Positions 42,556 to 52,600 of a stretch of DNA of 64,000 nt are shown piece by piece. The position numbers and the translations under genes are program-made. The stretch is from Streptomyces sp. NRRL F-525 (GTDB taxonomy: Bacteria; Actinomycetota; Actinomycetes; Streptomycetales; Streptomycetaceae): contig NZ_JNXE01000012.1 of assembly GCF_000716605.1 (NCBI RefSeq), positions 124,001 through 188,000 of the forward strand, given 5' to 3'. Under the pieces are notes generated by a model. That model saw nothing but the letters and a program-made list of their open reading frames with translations, made no database searches and was not told where the DNA came from. How positions within the stretch are numbered: position 1 is the stretch's first letter; every line of letters begins with the position of its first letter.

Positions 42556-45500
42556 TCAGGCGGAGTGGCGGGGGCCGTGGCCCGGGGGCGGGGTGAGGGT
42601 GGAGGTGTAGTTCACGCCGTCGGTCAGCGGGGTCTCCATGGTGAGTCCGGCCTTTGCCATGCGGTCGTATTCCGCGAGGACCAGGCGCTTGGTGCGGTAC
42701 TCGCCGTACTTGGAGATCTCGTTGTTCTTGAGGCCGCCGTTCTCCGTCTGGAACGACTCCAGGATGTAGTCGGTGTCCTCGCGGGAGACGCCGTAGAGGT
42801 GGAAGAAGTAGGCGTCGAGTTCGGCTCGGAGTTGGGCGCGGCGGGCTTCGTTCCAGGTGAAGGGGGCGCCTTCGTCGCCGAGGTCCAAGGCCAAGGGTTC
42901 CATGTCCCAGGCGGTGTAGATGAGTTCGAGGGTACGGGGGGTGAGGAAGCTGGTGTGTCGTGCCATGTCGTCAGGGTGAGGGACGGGGAGTTGCTTCCAT
43001 GTCCTCAAGCCAGCATCGATGCCCGCGACCTTCTGGCGTGCAACGTAGTCGAAGACCAGGCAGCTTTGGGCTGCTACGAGGGCTGTACAGAGTTCGGCCG
43101 AAACGTCAGGAAACATCAGAGGGAAGGTGTTACCCACTGACACCCGTGGGAGGAACGCTGGAATGGCAGTGCGCTCGTCGGTTACACGAGCTACTCGGCG
43201 CCAGCCCATCAGCCATCCGCGCCCCCACTCCACATCCTTCAGGCGTTCGGAGACGCCAGCAACCTCGGTTTCTCTGCCGTTACGCATAGTTGAGACGTAC
43301 CCGGCGTCCTGGATCCACTGGCGCGGTTTTGCCACGCCGTATGCGTCTTGTTTCACGTCCAGTGGTACGTGCTCGTAGTCGTCGTTACCGAGTCCGTAGT
43401 AGCTGTTCCACCGGTGGTCGAAGAGGTGCGCCATCTTCGCGTCGTACAACGGCAGCATGCGCTTACCGTTCAGAGTGAAGATGTTTCCTTCCAATTGCCA
43501 GCCCTCTGATTCCAGCAGTGACTGATCCCGGAAGAGGTCAGAGTCGTCGGTCAAGTCGAAGAGGCGCTTAAAAGTGATGCGCCATGGGTTTCCTTCCGTG
43601 GACTTTTCTCTCACGAGGACTGGCACATGGCGTTGAATGGCAACAGTGAGGTCGGCGTCCCGTCGTGTGGGGAAAACCGGGAGGGTTCCGGTGTTCGGGT
43701 TGATGAGAGTGATCTCCCCGGCCGAGAGTGCGAACACTGCTCCACCATCGGCAAGTTCATCGGGGTGTCCGAGGAAGAAGGCGAAACGTGCGGCGGGCTC
43801 AGTCAGGCTGCGGCCTGAGAGTGAGAGCAGTGAGAACGAATAGCGGGAGTCCACTGCCGGAAACAGCTTCTCCCGCCTTCCGTTCTCAAAGTCGTAGAGG
43901 TGCTTTACCGCGCCCCGCTGAGTCAGGTCCTCGAACAGGAACTGAGCGCCAGCGCCGGTAGCGATCTGAGTCGGGACGACTGTGCCGCAGCGCCCCTTCG
44001 GGGCTGTAATGGAGACAAATCGTTCTGTGAACAACTGGTCCGTCTGAAGTGAATTGACGCCCTTGGCGGAAAGCCCTTTGCGTAGCTGCGGGTATGTCCC
44101 GGATGCACCGAGGAAGAGGAATGATGATTTCACCCGACGTCGTGCCGCGTAGTAGCGCGTGGCCTCGGCCGGTTGTTCGGTGGCCCACTGGGCGATTTCC
44201 GTACGACGTTTCTGGCCCGAGAGTAGAGCCAGCGACGGCTCGACGACGCTGAAGTACTCCTGATCCTTGAAGTCGACTTTGTCCCACGGCGGATTCCCCA
44301 GCACACAGTCGAACCCACCGGCCCACCCGGTAACCGGATCAACCCCCGCCGCCGTCATATCCTCCGGCACATTGAAGACATCCGGAAACTCCAGGTGCCA
44401 GTGGAAAAACTTATATTCCCCGCTCAGCCGCTCAATCTCCCGATGCGTCTCCTCCAGCGCCCCCGCCCCCTCGGGCGATTGAAGCGACAAAAAGACCCGT
44501 TGAGTCACTGGCGCCGGCGCATTCCCCGTCTTCTCCCACATGAACGCGGCGCACCAAGCGTCGGCGATCTTCAGGGCATCTGTATACGCGCCGGATTTCT
44601 CCCACACGTAGTACCGCTCGGCAAGCTTCCGGACCTGTCCGAGGCTGTCGGTTGGTGACTTCTCCACCAGATTACGCAACTCGGAGCCGAACGTCGTGTT
44701 CGTGACGCTCACCGACTCTTCCATCTCGGCATCCAGCGTGAAGACTCCCTTGTGCTCTTCCTTGTTGCGCTTGAGCCACGTGGTTGCGACCGACCTGTCG
44801 TCCCCTTCCACGACCTTGAACGCCGCCTCAGGAATCCCACCCCGCAACAGCGCTGGCGTAGCCCCAATCAGTCCGTTGCCGAGCTTCACATGCGCGTCGA
44901 GGAACCCCAACGCCTTCCCCGGCTCCAACGCCTCCATCCACAAGGACACCTTGGCCAGCTCAACAGCCATGGGGTTGAGATCGACGCCGTAGACACACCG
45001 TGCGATGACCTCGTGCAACGCGTGCCGAACACTCACCGGCGTCGGCTCCGGCGTACGCTCCCGCACCGCCGCCACCCGCTTCGCGATACGACGGGCTGCG
45101 GCGACGAGGAAGTGCCCGGAGCCACAAGCCGGATCGCAGACAGTCAGGGACAGCAGCTCGCCGACGATGATCTCCCGGGCGTCCACATCCGACTGCTTGG
45201 CCTCGGCCGCTTTCTTCTCGCCGCGCTCTTGCGCCGCCTGGATGACCGGGTCGAGGGTGGAGTCGAGCAGGACCTCCACCAGCGAACTCGGCGTGTAGTA
45301 CGAGCCGGTCTTCTTGCGCTCGTTGCCCGCGCGGGGCACCAGCTCGAAGGTGCGGTCCGCGCCGGCCTGGGGGACCAGGTCCAACAACGACTCGTAGATC
45401 GCGCCCAGTTCCTCCGCGTCGAGCGTGCGGTAGTCCACCGTCCGCCAGCGCTGGGCCTCTGTGTCCCGGACGACGGCGAGGTGCCTCACGGCTGCCAACA

Positions 45501-46686
45501 GGTGCTGGTTGGACAGGGAAAGGTCTTCCAGCGGGGCGTCCGCCGGGGTGCGGTCGAACAGGCCCCCCAGCCCGGGCAGGCCCAACTCCGGACGGCCCGA
45601 CTCGTCGCCCAGTGCCGCCAGCACCAGGCGCAGCGCCTGCCACCGGTCCGAGTGCGACGTACCCCGGCGCCGACGGGACTGCTCACGCAGCCGCGATGTG
45701 GCGAAGTAATCCGCGTACCGCTTACGCGCCCCCGCAGCCGCCTCCGGCGGATGCAGCGCGTCACGGTCCTCGGCCACGAACACGAACAGCAAGCGGTACA
45801 CAAGTCGCAGCAACGCGGCGTGGTACTCGTCCCGGTCGAACTTCTCGCGCAGGGCGCCGTTGTCCGGATGCTTCAGGAACCCTGTGCCGAGTTCCCGGAT
45901 GGCCAACCGCACGCCTTCGCTTATGTCGTCGAGGAAGCGCGCGCCGAGACGGATCGCGGCGTCCCGCCAGACCTCCAGCCAGCAGGTCACCTGGGAGCCG
46001 CCCTGCGGGCTCTCGAAACGGGACGCGTGCAGCAGCCGGAACAGGATGACGAACTCGCTGAACAGTTCGCCGTCGAAGATCGCTTCCAGGTCGAACTCGA
46101 CGTACGACGTGGTGGCCAGCGCGTTGGAGTCGCGCAGCAGGCGCAGTTGGCGGCCGTTGGTGAGCAGGGCCCACAGGTGGGCGTCCGTGCGGTTCAGTGC
46201 TTCCTGCAGCAGCGACTGCGGAGCGGGGGAGCCGGCGCCCTGACGCTTGTCGAGGGAGGCGTTCCAAGTCACCACGTGGACAAGGGTGTTGTCGCGGCGG
46301 TGGCTTACCGGGAATGTCTTTGTGCCGTCGTCGGCCGCGATGCCCCCTTCGCCCACCTCGGCGAGATGACCGAATCCGAGTGCCTCGAACAGCGGCTTCA
46401 CCCAGTTGGCGTCGGCGTAGCCGGTGCTGTCCGGGCGGACAGATGCCTCCGGCTCGGCGGGCAGCTTCTCGCGGAGTTCGCGCCACAGCGACTTGAGGTC
46501 GTCCCATTGCCGCTCGGCCTGATCGCGTACCGAACGGGAGCCCGGGATGCGGTAGTCCGCCGGTGCGAGGCCCTTGAGGTCCTTGGTGACCTTGCCTTCG
46601 GAGATCCGCACCAAAATGTCGGCCGGCAACAGCCCCCCGACCGTGTGGACAGCGGTGAACACCTGGTGGCGAGTGGTGGCGGACAT
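42556..46686 (-). CDS. drmMI: DISARM class 1 methyltransferase DrmMI
   Basis: 1376 residues; ATG 46686 overlaps the drmD stop by one base. An N-terminal segment (VHTVGGLLPADILVRISEGK) and a helical region precede the N6-adenine methylase core. Motif I is CDPACGSGHFL near residue 515 and motif IV GNPPWDKVDF near 799, both intact. The C-terminal 500 residues are the target-recognition part. In DISARM this enzyme marks self DNA and is needed to avoid autoimmunity. The stretch coding for the specificity region, roughly 43,000-44,200, is clearly less GC-rich than the rest, which suggests exchange of the recognition domain. Confidence 0.88.
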   Translation of the reverse strand: MSATTRHQVFTAVHTVGGLLPADILVRISEGKVTKDLKGLAPADYRIPGSRSVRDQAERQWDDLKSLWRELREKLPAEPEASVRPDSTGYADANWVKPLFEALGFGHLAEVGEGGIAADDGTKTFPVSHRRDNTLVHVVTWNASLDKRQGAGSPAPQSLLQEALNRTDAHLWALLTNGRQLRLLRDSNALATTSYVEFDLEAIFDGELFSEFVILFRLLHASRFESPQGGSQVTCWLEVWRDAAIRLGARFLDDISEGVRLAIRELGTGFLKHPDNGALREKFDRDEYHAALLRLVYRLLFVFVAEDRDALHPPEAAAGARKRYADYFATSRLREQSRRRRGTSHSDRWQALRLVLAALGDESGRPELGLPGLGGLFDRTPADAPLEDLSLSNQHLLAAVRHLAVVRDTEAQRWRTVDYRTLDAEELGAIYESLLDLVPQAGADRTFELVPRAGNERKKTGSYYTPSSLVEVLLDSTLDPVIQAAQERGEKKAAEAKQSDVDAREIIVGELLSLTVCDPACGSGHFLVAAARRIAKRVAAVRERTPEPTPVSVRHALHEVIARCVYGVDLNPMAVELAKVSLWMEALEPGKALGFLDAHVKLGNGLIGATPALLRGGIPEAAFKVVEGDDRSVATTWLKRNKEEHKGVFTLDAEMEESVSVTNTTFGSELRNLVEKSPTDSLGQVRKLAERYYVWEKSGAYTDALKIADAWCAAFMWEKTGNAPAPVTQRVFLSLQSPEGAGALEETHREIERLSGEYKFFHWHLEFPDVFNVPEDMTAAGVDPVTGWAGGFDCVLGNPPWDKVDFKDQEYFSVVEPSLALLSGQKRRTEIAQWATEQPAEATRYYAARRRVKSSFLFLGASGTYPQLRKGLSAKGVNSLQTDQLFTERFVSITAPKGRCGTVVPTQIATGAGAQFLFEDLTQRGAVKHLYDFENGRREKLFPAVDSRYSFSLLSLSGRSLTEPAARFAFFLGHPDELADGGAVFALSAGEITLINPNTGTLPVFPTRRDADLTVAIQRHVPVLVREKSTEGNPWRITFKRLFDLTDDSDLFRDQSLLESEGWQLEGNIFTLNGKRMLPLYDAKMAHLFDHRWNSYYGLGNDDYEHVPLDVKQDAYGVAKPRQWIQDAGYVSTMRNGRETEVAGVSERLKDVEWGRGWLMGWRRVARVTDERTAIPAFLPRVSVGNTFPLMFPDVSAELCTALVAAQSCLVFDYVARQKVAGIDAGLRTWKQLPVPHPDDMARHTSFLTPRTLELIYTAWDMEPLALDLGDEGAPFTWNEARRAQLRAELDAYFFHLYGVSREDTDYILESFQTENGGLKNNEISKYGEYRTKRLVLAEYDRMAKAGLTMETPLTDGVNYTSTLTPPPGHGPRHSA

Positions 46687-49643
46687 CAGGTGGACACTCC
46701 CGGGGCGATCGCGACGGCAGGGGCGGCGGTGGTGGGCAGGTAGACGTACACACCGAGCACGTCGGCGGGCTTCTGGGCCGTCACGGACAGACCGCGGACG
46801 ATCTCACCGGACGCGGCCCGCACCCGGCGGTGCGATGCGTCCAGCTCGACGGCCAGCTCCTCGCCGTACGCCGCCAAGTGGTCGTTAACACCGGGGAGTT
46901 GACTGAGGACCCGGGTCATCGTGCGTTCGCCGAAGTACGGGTCCGTGCTGATGGACGCCTTCGCGTCGAGCAGTTCCGCCGCCCGCTCGGCGGGCAGCCA
47001 CACGGCGTTCTTCGCGGAGCCCTCGAAGGCCAGCAGCCGGGCGTCCTCCGCGACGACCTGCCGGTCGCCGTTGCGGGAGGGGAGTGTCAGGTGGAAGCGG
47101 TAGCGGACCAGGAGCAGAGTCGTCATGGTGCCGACCGCGTCCGTCGTGACCACACCGCAGCGGCGGGCCGGGCGGGCACCCGGTGCGTCCTTGTCCAGAG
47201 CCGCGTTCAGTACGTGGGCGGCGAGTGCGCCGACCACCGGGTCGGTGCGGACCAGTGCCGCCTCGCCGCGGGTCACGGCCGGATCCGTGCGGAACGGGAT
47301 CGGGCGGTCCTTCTCGATCACCTCGGCGCCTATGGCCGGCGCGAGCGCATCCTGTAGACCGACGGGTGTGCCGCCCACCTGCGCGGTGAACTCCTCCCCG
47401 GTGCCGCGCAGTACCGCGCCCAGGGCTTCCAGCGACTCCCGTACGAACGTCGTGATCTCGCCCGCACCGCCCAGCGCCTCCCGGATCGAGGTGACCTCGC
47501 GGGCCACGTCCTCCGGGTGGATCGAGCGCTGTGCGAACAGCGAACGCGACTTCTTCTCGCGCTCGGCCGCCGAGTTCCAGTCGCTCTCCACCTTGCCCGT
47601 CGCCGTGTCCAGGGCCTCGGAGCCGAACAGGGTGTCCTGCTGGCCCTCCCGCCCACGCATCAGCAGCCATTCAACGATCGCGTCCGTGACGCCTGTTGAC
47701 AGTTCGTCAGGGATGGAGACGGAGATGCCGAGGTCCTTCTTGATCTGGCGGTGCTTCTTGATCAGGACTTCGAGGACCTTGCCGTCGATGCCGTTGTCGT
47801 CGCCGTAGATCGTGATGACGCGGACCTGGTCGCGGCGCTGGCCGTACCGGTCGACACGGCCCTCGCGCTGGTCGTGACGGGTCGGGTTCCAGGCCAGGTC
47901 GTAGTGGACGACCGCGTCGAAGTGGTGCTGGAGGTTGACGCCCTCCGACAGGCAGTCCGTGGCGATGAGGACGCGGCGCGCGGCGGCGTCCTCGCCCGCC
48001 TCGGCGGCGAGCGCCTCGATACGCTCGATGCGCTGCTGCGGGGAGATCGTGCCGGTGACCGCCTTGACGACGGTCTTCGCACCGAGCGGGCCGCGCTTGC
48101 CGCTGTCCTTGTCGTTCTCCAACTGGTCGGCGAGGTACTCGGCGGTCGGGATGTAGCGGCAGAACACGATCGGGTTGTGGCCGTCCGCCAGCAGAGCCTT
48201 GAGATGCTTGATGAGCGCCTTGAGCTTGAGATCCTTGGTCGGACCCTCCAACTCCTGCGCCCGGTCGGCGAGTTCGCCCAGACGGGAGCGCGGGTCGTCG
48301 TCCTCGGTGATCTCCGCGCCGGGGGCGACGTCCATCCCCTCCATGGTGTCGCTGTCGGCCGCGTCGCTGGTCAGCGGTGCGCCCAGCTTGTCGGCCTCCT
48401 CCGCCGACGCGGCGACCGCCGCCGCCGAACGCGTCCGCAGGGTCTTCGCGGCAGCCCGCGGCGACGACACCAGCGACCGGAGAAGAGCGATCGCCGACCA
48501 CCAGGCGATCCGTGCCTCGCGCTTGCCCTGACCGCCCGCCTCCTCCACGCGCTCACTCGCGTACGCGATCGCGTCGTCGAGCAGGGCCCGGTACTCGGGC
48601 GACAGCTTGTACGTCTCGTCCTTGAAGTACCGGTCCGAGGGGAACGCGGTGCGCTCGGCCAGCGAGTCGTCGCTGAGCCCGTCCTCCTTGGTGAGGTACT
48701 GCCGTACGTCCGCCCGCTTGCGCGCCACGAAGTGCTGGGCCAGCAGCCGCCTCCCGGACTCCGACTCCAGGCTCACCGAGGCGAGTTCGGGTTTGACCAG
48801 GCCCAGCAGATTGCGGAAGGCGGACTCCTTGCCGCTGTGCGGGGTCGCCGTCACCAGCACGAGATGCCGGGTGGTGTCCTCGGCGACGCGGCGCAGCAGC
48901 TCGTAGCGAAGCTGGTTCTGGGAGTGCGACGACGTGTCGTCGGCGGCCACGCAGGTGTGCGCCTCGTCCACGATCACCAGGTCGGGGCAGTGACGTACGA
49001 AGTCGTCGCGGTGGCGCGGGGATTTGATGAAGTCCGTCGAGACGATCACGTGCGGGTACTTGTCGAAAAGGGACTGGCCCAGGTCCAGGCCCCGTTCGAG
49101 GCGCGAGACTGTCGAGGAGAGCACCAGCTCCGCGTCGATGCCGAACTTGGTGCGCAGTTCCTGCTGCCATTGCTCGGCGAGCGCGGGCGAGCAGAGCACG
49201 GCCAGGCCCGTCGCCTCGCCCTGCGCCAGGAGTTCGCTCGCCACCAGGCCCGCTTCGATCGTCTTGCCGATGCCGACGTCGTCCGAGATCAGCATGCGGA
49301 CGGTCTTCTGCCGCAGGGCCATCAGGAGCGGTACGAGCTGGTAGGCGCGCGGGTCCACCGCGATGCCCGCCAGTGAGCGGAATGGGCCCGCTCCGGAGCG
49401 GAAGCCGACGCGCAGCGCGGTGCGGAGCAGACCCGCCGCGAGTTGGTTGCCGAGGTCGGCGGGCTCCGGCGGCGCGAACCTGGCCTCGTCCACGGTCTCG
49501 AAGGCAGGGAACACGGCGGCGATGTCGTCGTCCGAGCCGCCCAGCGGGCGCAGCACCAGCAGATCGGGCTTGCTCTCCGGGAGCACCACCCATTCACGGC
49601 CGCGGGCCTTCACCAGGGAACCGGTGGAGTATTCGTGGGGCAT
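46686..49643 (-). CDS. drmD: DISARM class 1 SNF2-like helicase DrmD
   Basis: 985 residues from ATG 49643 (AGAGGA 10 bp upstream); TTG 49652 is in frame but poorly placed. It is a SNF2/RapA-type superfamily 2 ATPase: DDVGIGKTIEAGLVASELL near residue 125, DEAH (VIVDEAHTCV) near 226, LVTATPHSG, and the C-terminal helicase lobe with LIATDCLSEGVNLQ and QREGRVDRYGQ. DrmD together with DrmMI defines class 1 DISARM. It lies 27 bp after the kinase-helicase giant and overlaps drmMI, so the three are one operon. Confidence 0.88.
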   Translation of the reverse strand: MPHEYSTGSLVKARGREWVVLPESKPDLLVLRPLGGSDDDIAAVFPAFETVDEARFAPPEPADLGNQLAAGLLRTALRVGFRSGAGPFRSLAGIAVDPRAYQLVPLLMALRQKTVRMLISDDVGIGKTIEAGLVASELLAQGEATGLAVLCSPALAEQWQQELRTKFGIDAELVLSSTVSRLERGLDLGQSLFDKYPHVIVSTDFIKSPRHRDDFVRHCPDLVIVDEAHTCVAADDTSSHSQNQLRYELLRRVAEDTTRHLVLVTATPHSGKESAFRNLLGLVKPELASVSLESESGRRLLAQHFVARKRADVRQYLTKEDGLSDDSLAERTAFPSDRYFKDETYKLSPEYRALLDDAIAYASERVEEAGGQGKREARIAWWSAIALLRSLVSSPRAAAKTLRTRSAAAVAASAEEADKLGAPLTSDAADSDTMEGMDVAPGAEITEDDDPRSRLGELADRAQELEGPTKDLKLKALIKHLKALLADGHNPIVFCRYIPTAEYLADQLENDKDSGKRGPLGAKTVVKAVTGTISPQQRIERIEALAAEAGEDAAARRVLIATDCLSEGVNLQHHFDAVVHYDLAWNPTRHDQREGRVDRYGQRRDQVRVITIYGDDNGIDGKVLEVLIKKHRQIKKDLGISVSIPDELSTGVTDAIVEWLLMRGREGQQDTLFGSEALDTATGKVESDWNSAAEREKKSRSLFAQRSIHPEDVAREVTSIREALGGAGEITTFVRESLEALGAVLRGTGEEFTAQVGGTPVGLQDALAPAIGAEVIEKDRPIPFRTDPAVTRGEAALVRTDPVVGALAAHVLNAALDKDAPGARPARRCGVVTTDAVGTMTTLLLVRYRFHLTLPSRNGDRQVVAEDARLLAFEGSAKNAVWLPAERAAELLDAKASISTDPYFGERTMTRVLSQLPGVNDHLAAYGEELAVELDASHRRVRAASGEIVRGLSVTAQKPADVLGVYVYLPTTAAPAVAIAPGVST

Positions 49644-49670
49644 GTCGGTCAAATCCTCTGGGAGGGCGGG

Positions 49671-52600
49671 TCAGCCGGTGGCGGGGGAGCCGAAGTACTG
49701 GGCATGGGCGGTGGCGATGGCGTCCCAGTCGCCGCCGTGCGGAAAGCGGATGACGTCCCAACTGGCGTTGAACAGGCGTTCCTCGGCGTCCTCGTCGCGC
49801 AGGGCGTCCTGCTCCCGCGCCGGTGAGTCCACGAAGACGGCGACGCTCACGCCGGGCAGCCGGTACACGTAGTCGGGCATCGCGTTGGCCTCGGTGAGGA
49901 AGGTGCCGGTCTCATCCGGCGGCCGCAGCCCGCGTGCCTTGGCCCAGCCCAGGAAGTCTCCCTTGGCGGCGAGTTCGGAGGCCGACGACTCCACGGTCGT
50001 CGGCGCGGCGGGAGACGCGGCGAGCAGGCGGCGGTACTGCTCCGAGCGCGACTCGCCGCGGGCCTCCCGCCGTGCCGTGGCCGATGCCAGCCGCACCAGC
50101 AGGTGGGCCACCGTGTGCCGGTTGACAAGCGCGTGGTTGAGCTGGTTGCCGTACGTCAGCAGGCAGTCGTAGCAGCCGAGCGCGCAGGCTCGGCCGGGGC
50201 GGTGCTTCTCGCCGCCCTCGTCGTCGCCCTGAGCGCTGAAGTGACAGATCTCCAGGGCTCGTTGGGCCGCCTTCGCCAAGGCGTCGTCCTCCGCCTGGAG
50301 GCGGCGCAGTACGCCCGCACCGCCCTCGGCTGCCTCGGTGAACAGGATGCGGCCACGCGGTCCGTCGTCCGGCGGCAGCAGCTCGCTGGACAGCTCGGCG
50401 TCCTCCAGCTCGAACGCGGCCTCGATGCCACGCTCCAGCGCGTACATCAGGGTCAGTGCGATCGGCTCCGGCAGCGCTTCGTCGAGGGTGAGCACGAGGA
50501 TGTTGCGGCGATCCTCCACGTATGGGATGACGCGCTTCTTGCGCCGCCGCTCGTTGCCGTCTGTGTCGATCACCGGCAGTTCGCTGGAGTCGCCGGACGC
50601 CTCGGAGGCGTCCTTGTCGTTCATCCAGCGTCCGTCTGTCAAGTCCAGCCAGTAGCCCGCCGGTTCATCGCTCTTGGCGCGCACCCTGCCGGTGTTGGTG
50701 ATCCGGATCGTCGCCGAGTCGCCGTACGCGAGCTGGGCGACCCGGCCTCCGGAGGCGTCGGTGACCGACGCCTCCAGACGGCCCTTGTCGGCGGCGTCGC
50801 GCTTGTGGAAGCGGTACGACGTCTCCAGCTTGAAGCCCGCGCGGCGACGCTCCTCCTCGTCGGAGGAGATCCGCTCGCGGCGGGTGGTGTACACCGTGTG
50901 CAGGTGCAGCAGGCCGTAAGTCGCCGACCCCAGCGGTTCGTTGCAGAAGCCGCAGCGGTCCTCGCGGTCCTCCGGAGGATGGTGGTAGCCGCAGTGCGCA
51001 CAGCGGCGGGCCTCGCCGGTGGTCAGTTCTCCCGTGGAGTCCGGTGGCAGCTGGATGCGCGTCACCTGGTAGCGGGCACCCTCGTGGTAGATCAGGGCAC
51101 CCGGGCCGAACTCGCGGATCGCGAGGAACCGCGGACGCTGCAGGTAGTCGCCGTCACCGCGGCGCCGGCCGATCGTCGGGATGTACGCGGCGAGCGGGAG
51201 GCGCGGAAAACTGTAACCGGGGAGGAAGCCCTCAGAGGCCAGGTAGCGGTACGGGTTGAAGTCGGAGAGCACGGACTTGTTGTCGACGCTCTCGTTCATC
51301 AGCAGGTTCAGCTGGGTCCACGCCTCGCGCTGGCGGGTGTTGGCCCGCCTGCGGTCCCCGTCCGTGAGGCCGTAGTCGATACGGCGCTCACTTTGGGTGT
51401 AGTAGTCCTTGAGCGCAGCACCGAACAGCCTGCGCCATCGGTCGAAGGCACGGTCGAAGCGCTCCTGTACCGAGCGGACCTTGTCCTGGATCCAGTCGTC
51501 GTGCCACCAGGTCGTGTCGGCGAACTTGGGGAGCAGCGGGCCGAACACCCGCAGTGCGGCGTCGATGGTGCGGCGCCGGGCGCTCTCGTCGAGGGAGGCG
51601 GCGAAGACGTCCGGGAGGAGTTCCAGGGTTGGTGTCACGTGTGCACCGCTGTCCGGAGCAGGCACCTCAAGGACATCGGACATGGCTCGGCCCAGCTTGA
51701 GACCCGCCTCGGCGATCCAGATGCCCTGGAGGTGGGAGAGGACCAGATCCTCGTTGGCCAGATCCAGACGGGGCGGGGCAACCGCGCCCGCCACCATGCG
51801 ATCCGAGCGGCGGAAGTAGTACTGGTCGTGACTGTTGCCGGTCGCGCAGTACGTGGTGACCAGCGCGGGCTGGCCGCTGCGCCCGGCCCGGCCCGAGCGC
51901 TGTGCATAATTCGCGGGTGTGGGCGGGACGTTGCGCATCATCACCGCGTTCAGTGAGGAGATGTCGACGCCCAGTTCCATCGTGGGGGAGCAGTACAGGA
52001 GCTTCAACTCGGCCTTGCGGAAGGCCTCTTCACGCTCCTGCCGGTCCGCGGGAGAGACCTGGGCGGTGTGCTCGCGTGCGAACAGACCGGACAGCGCGCC
52101 CGCCGCGTCCTTGTACAGGTCCCGGAAGAACGTGTTCACGCGTGGGCCGTCGCCGCTCTGGTACGTGCGCGTCAGCGGGTCGTGGGTCCCGGTCTCACCC
52201 CTGCCCGCGCGCCATACGAGCGACTGCGCGGCCACCCGGTAGCCCGTCGCAGAGGCAACCGTGGACCTGCGGTAGCGGCCCGCGTGCTGTGGGGCGACCT
52301 CCACCTCCTTCACCAGGCCGGCCTTGGTCAGCACCTTCAGCAACTCCACGATCACCAGCTGGAGATCGGCCTGGTCGAGGTCTTTGAAGGAACGGTCCGA
52401 GCGCCCCAGGTACTTGCCGAATTTGCCGCGTGCCGACAGGAACAGTCCCGATCGGTCCATGCCCGGACGGGACGGATGCGGATACGCGGTACCGATCCGC
52501 GGCTTGTCGGCAGCCGACAACAACCACGGGTCGACGAGCCGTTCCTCGCTCGCCCGCTGCAACGAGTCGAAGACGTCGTCGCGGAAGTACGACACGTCGA

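Noticed and set aside
44752..46743. 663-codon plus-strand frame opposite drmMI and drmD
   Set aside because: Low-complexity shadow composition. The minus strand holds intact methylase motifs over the same stretch.
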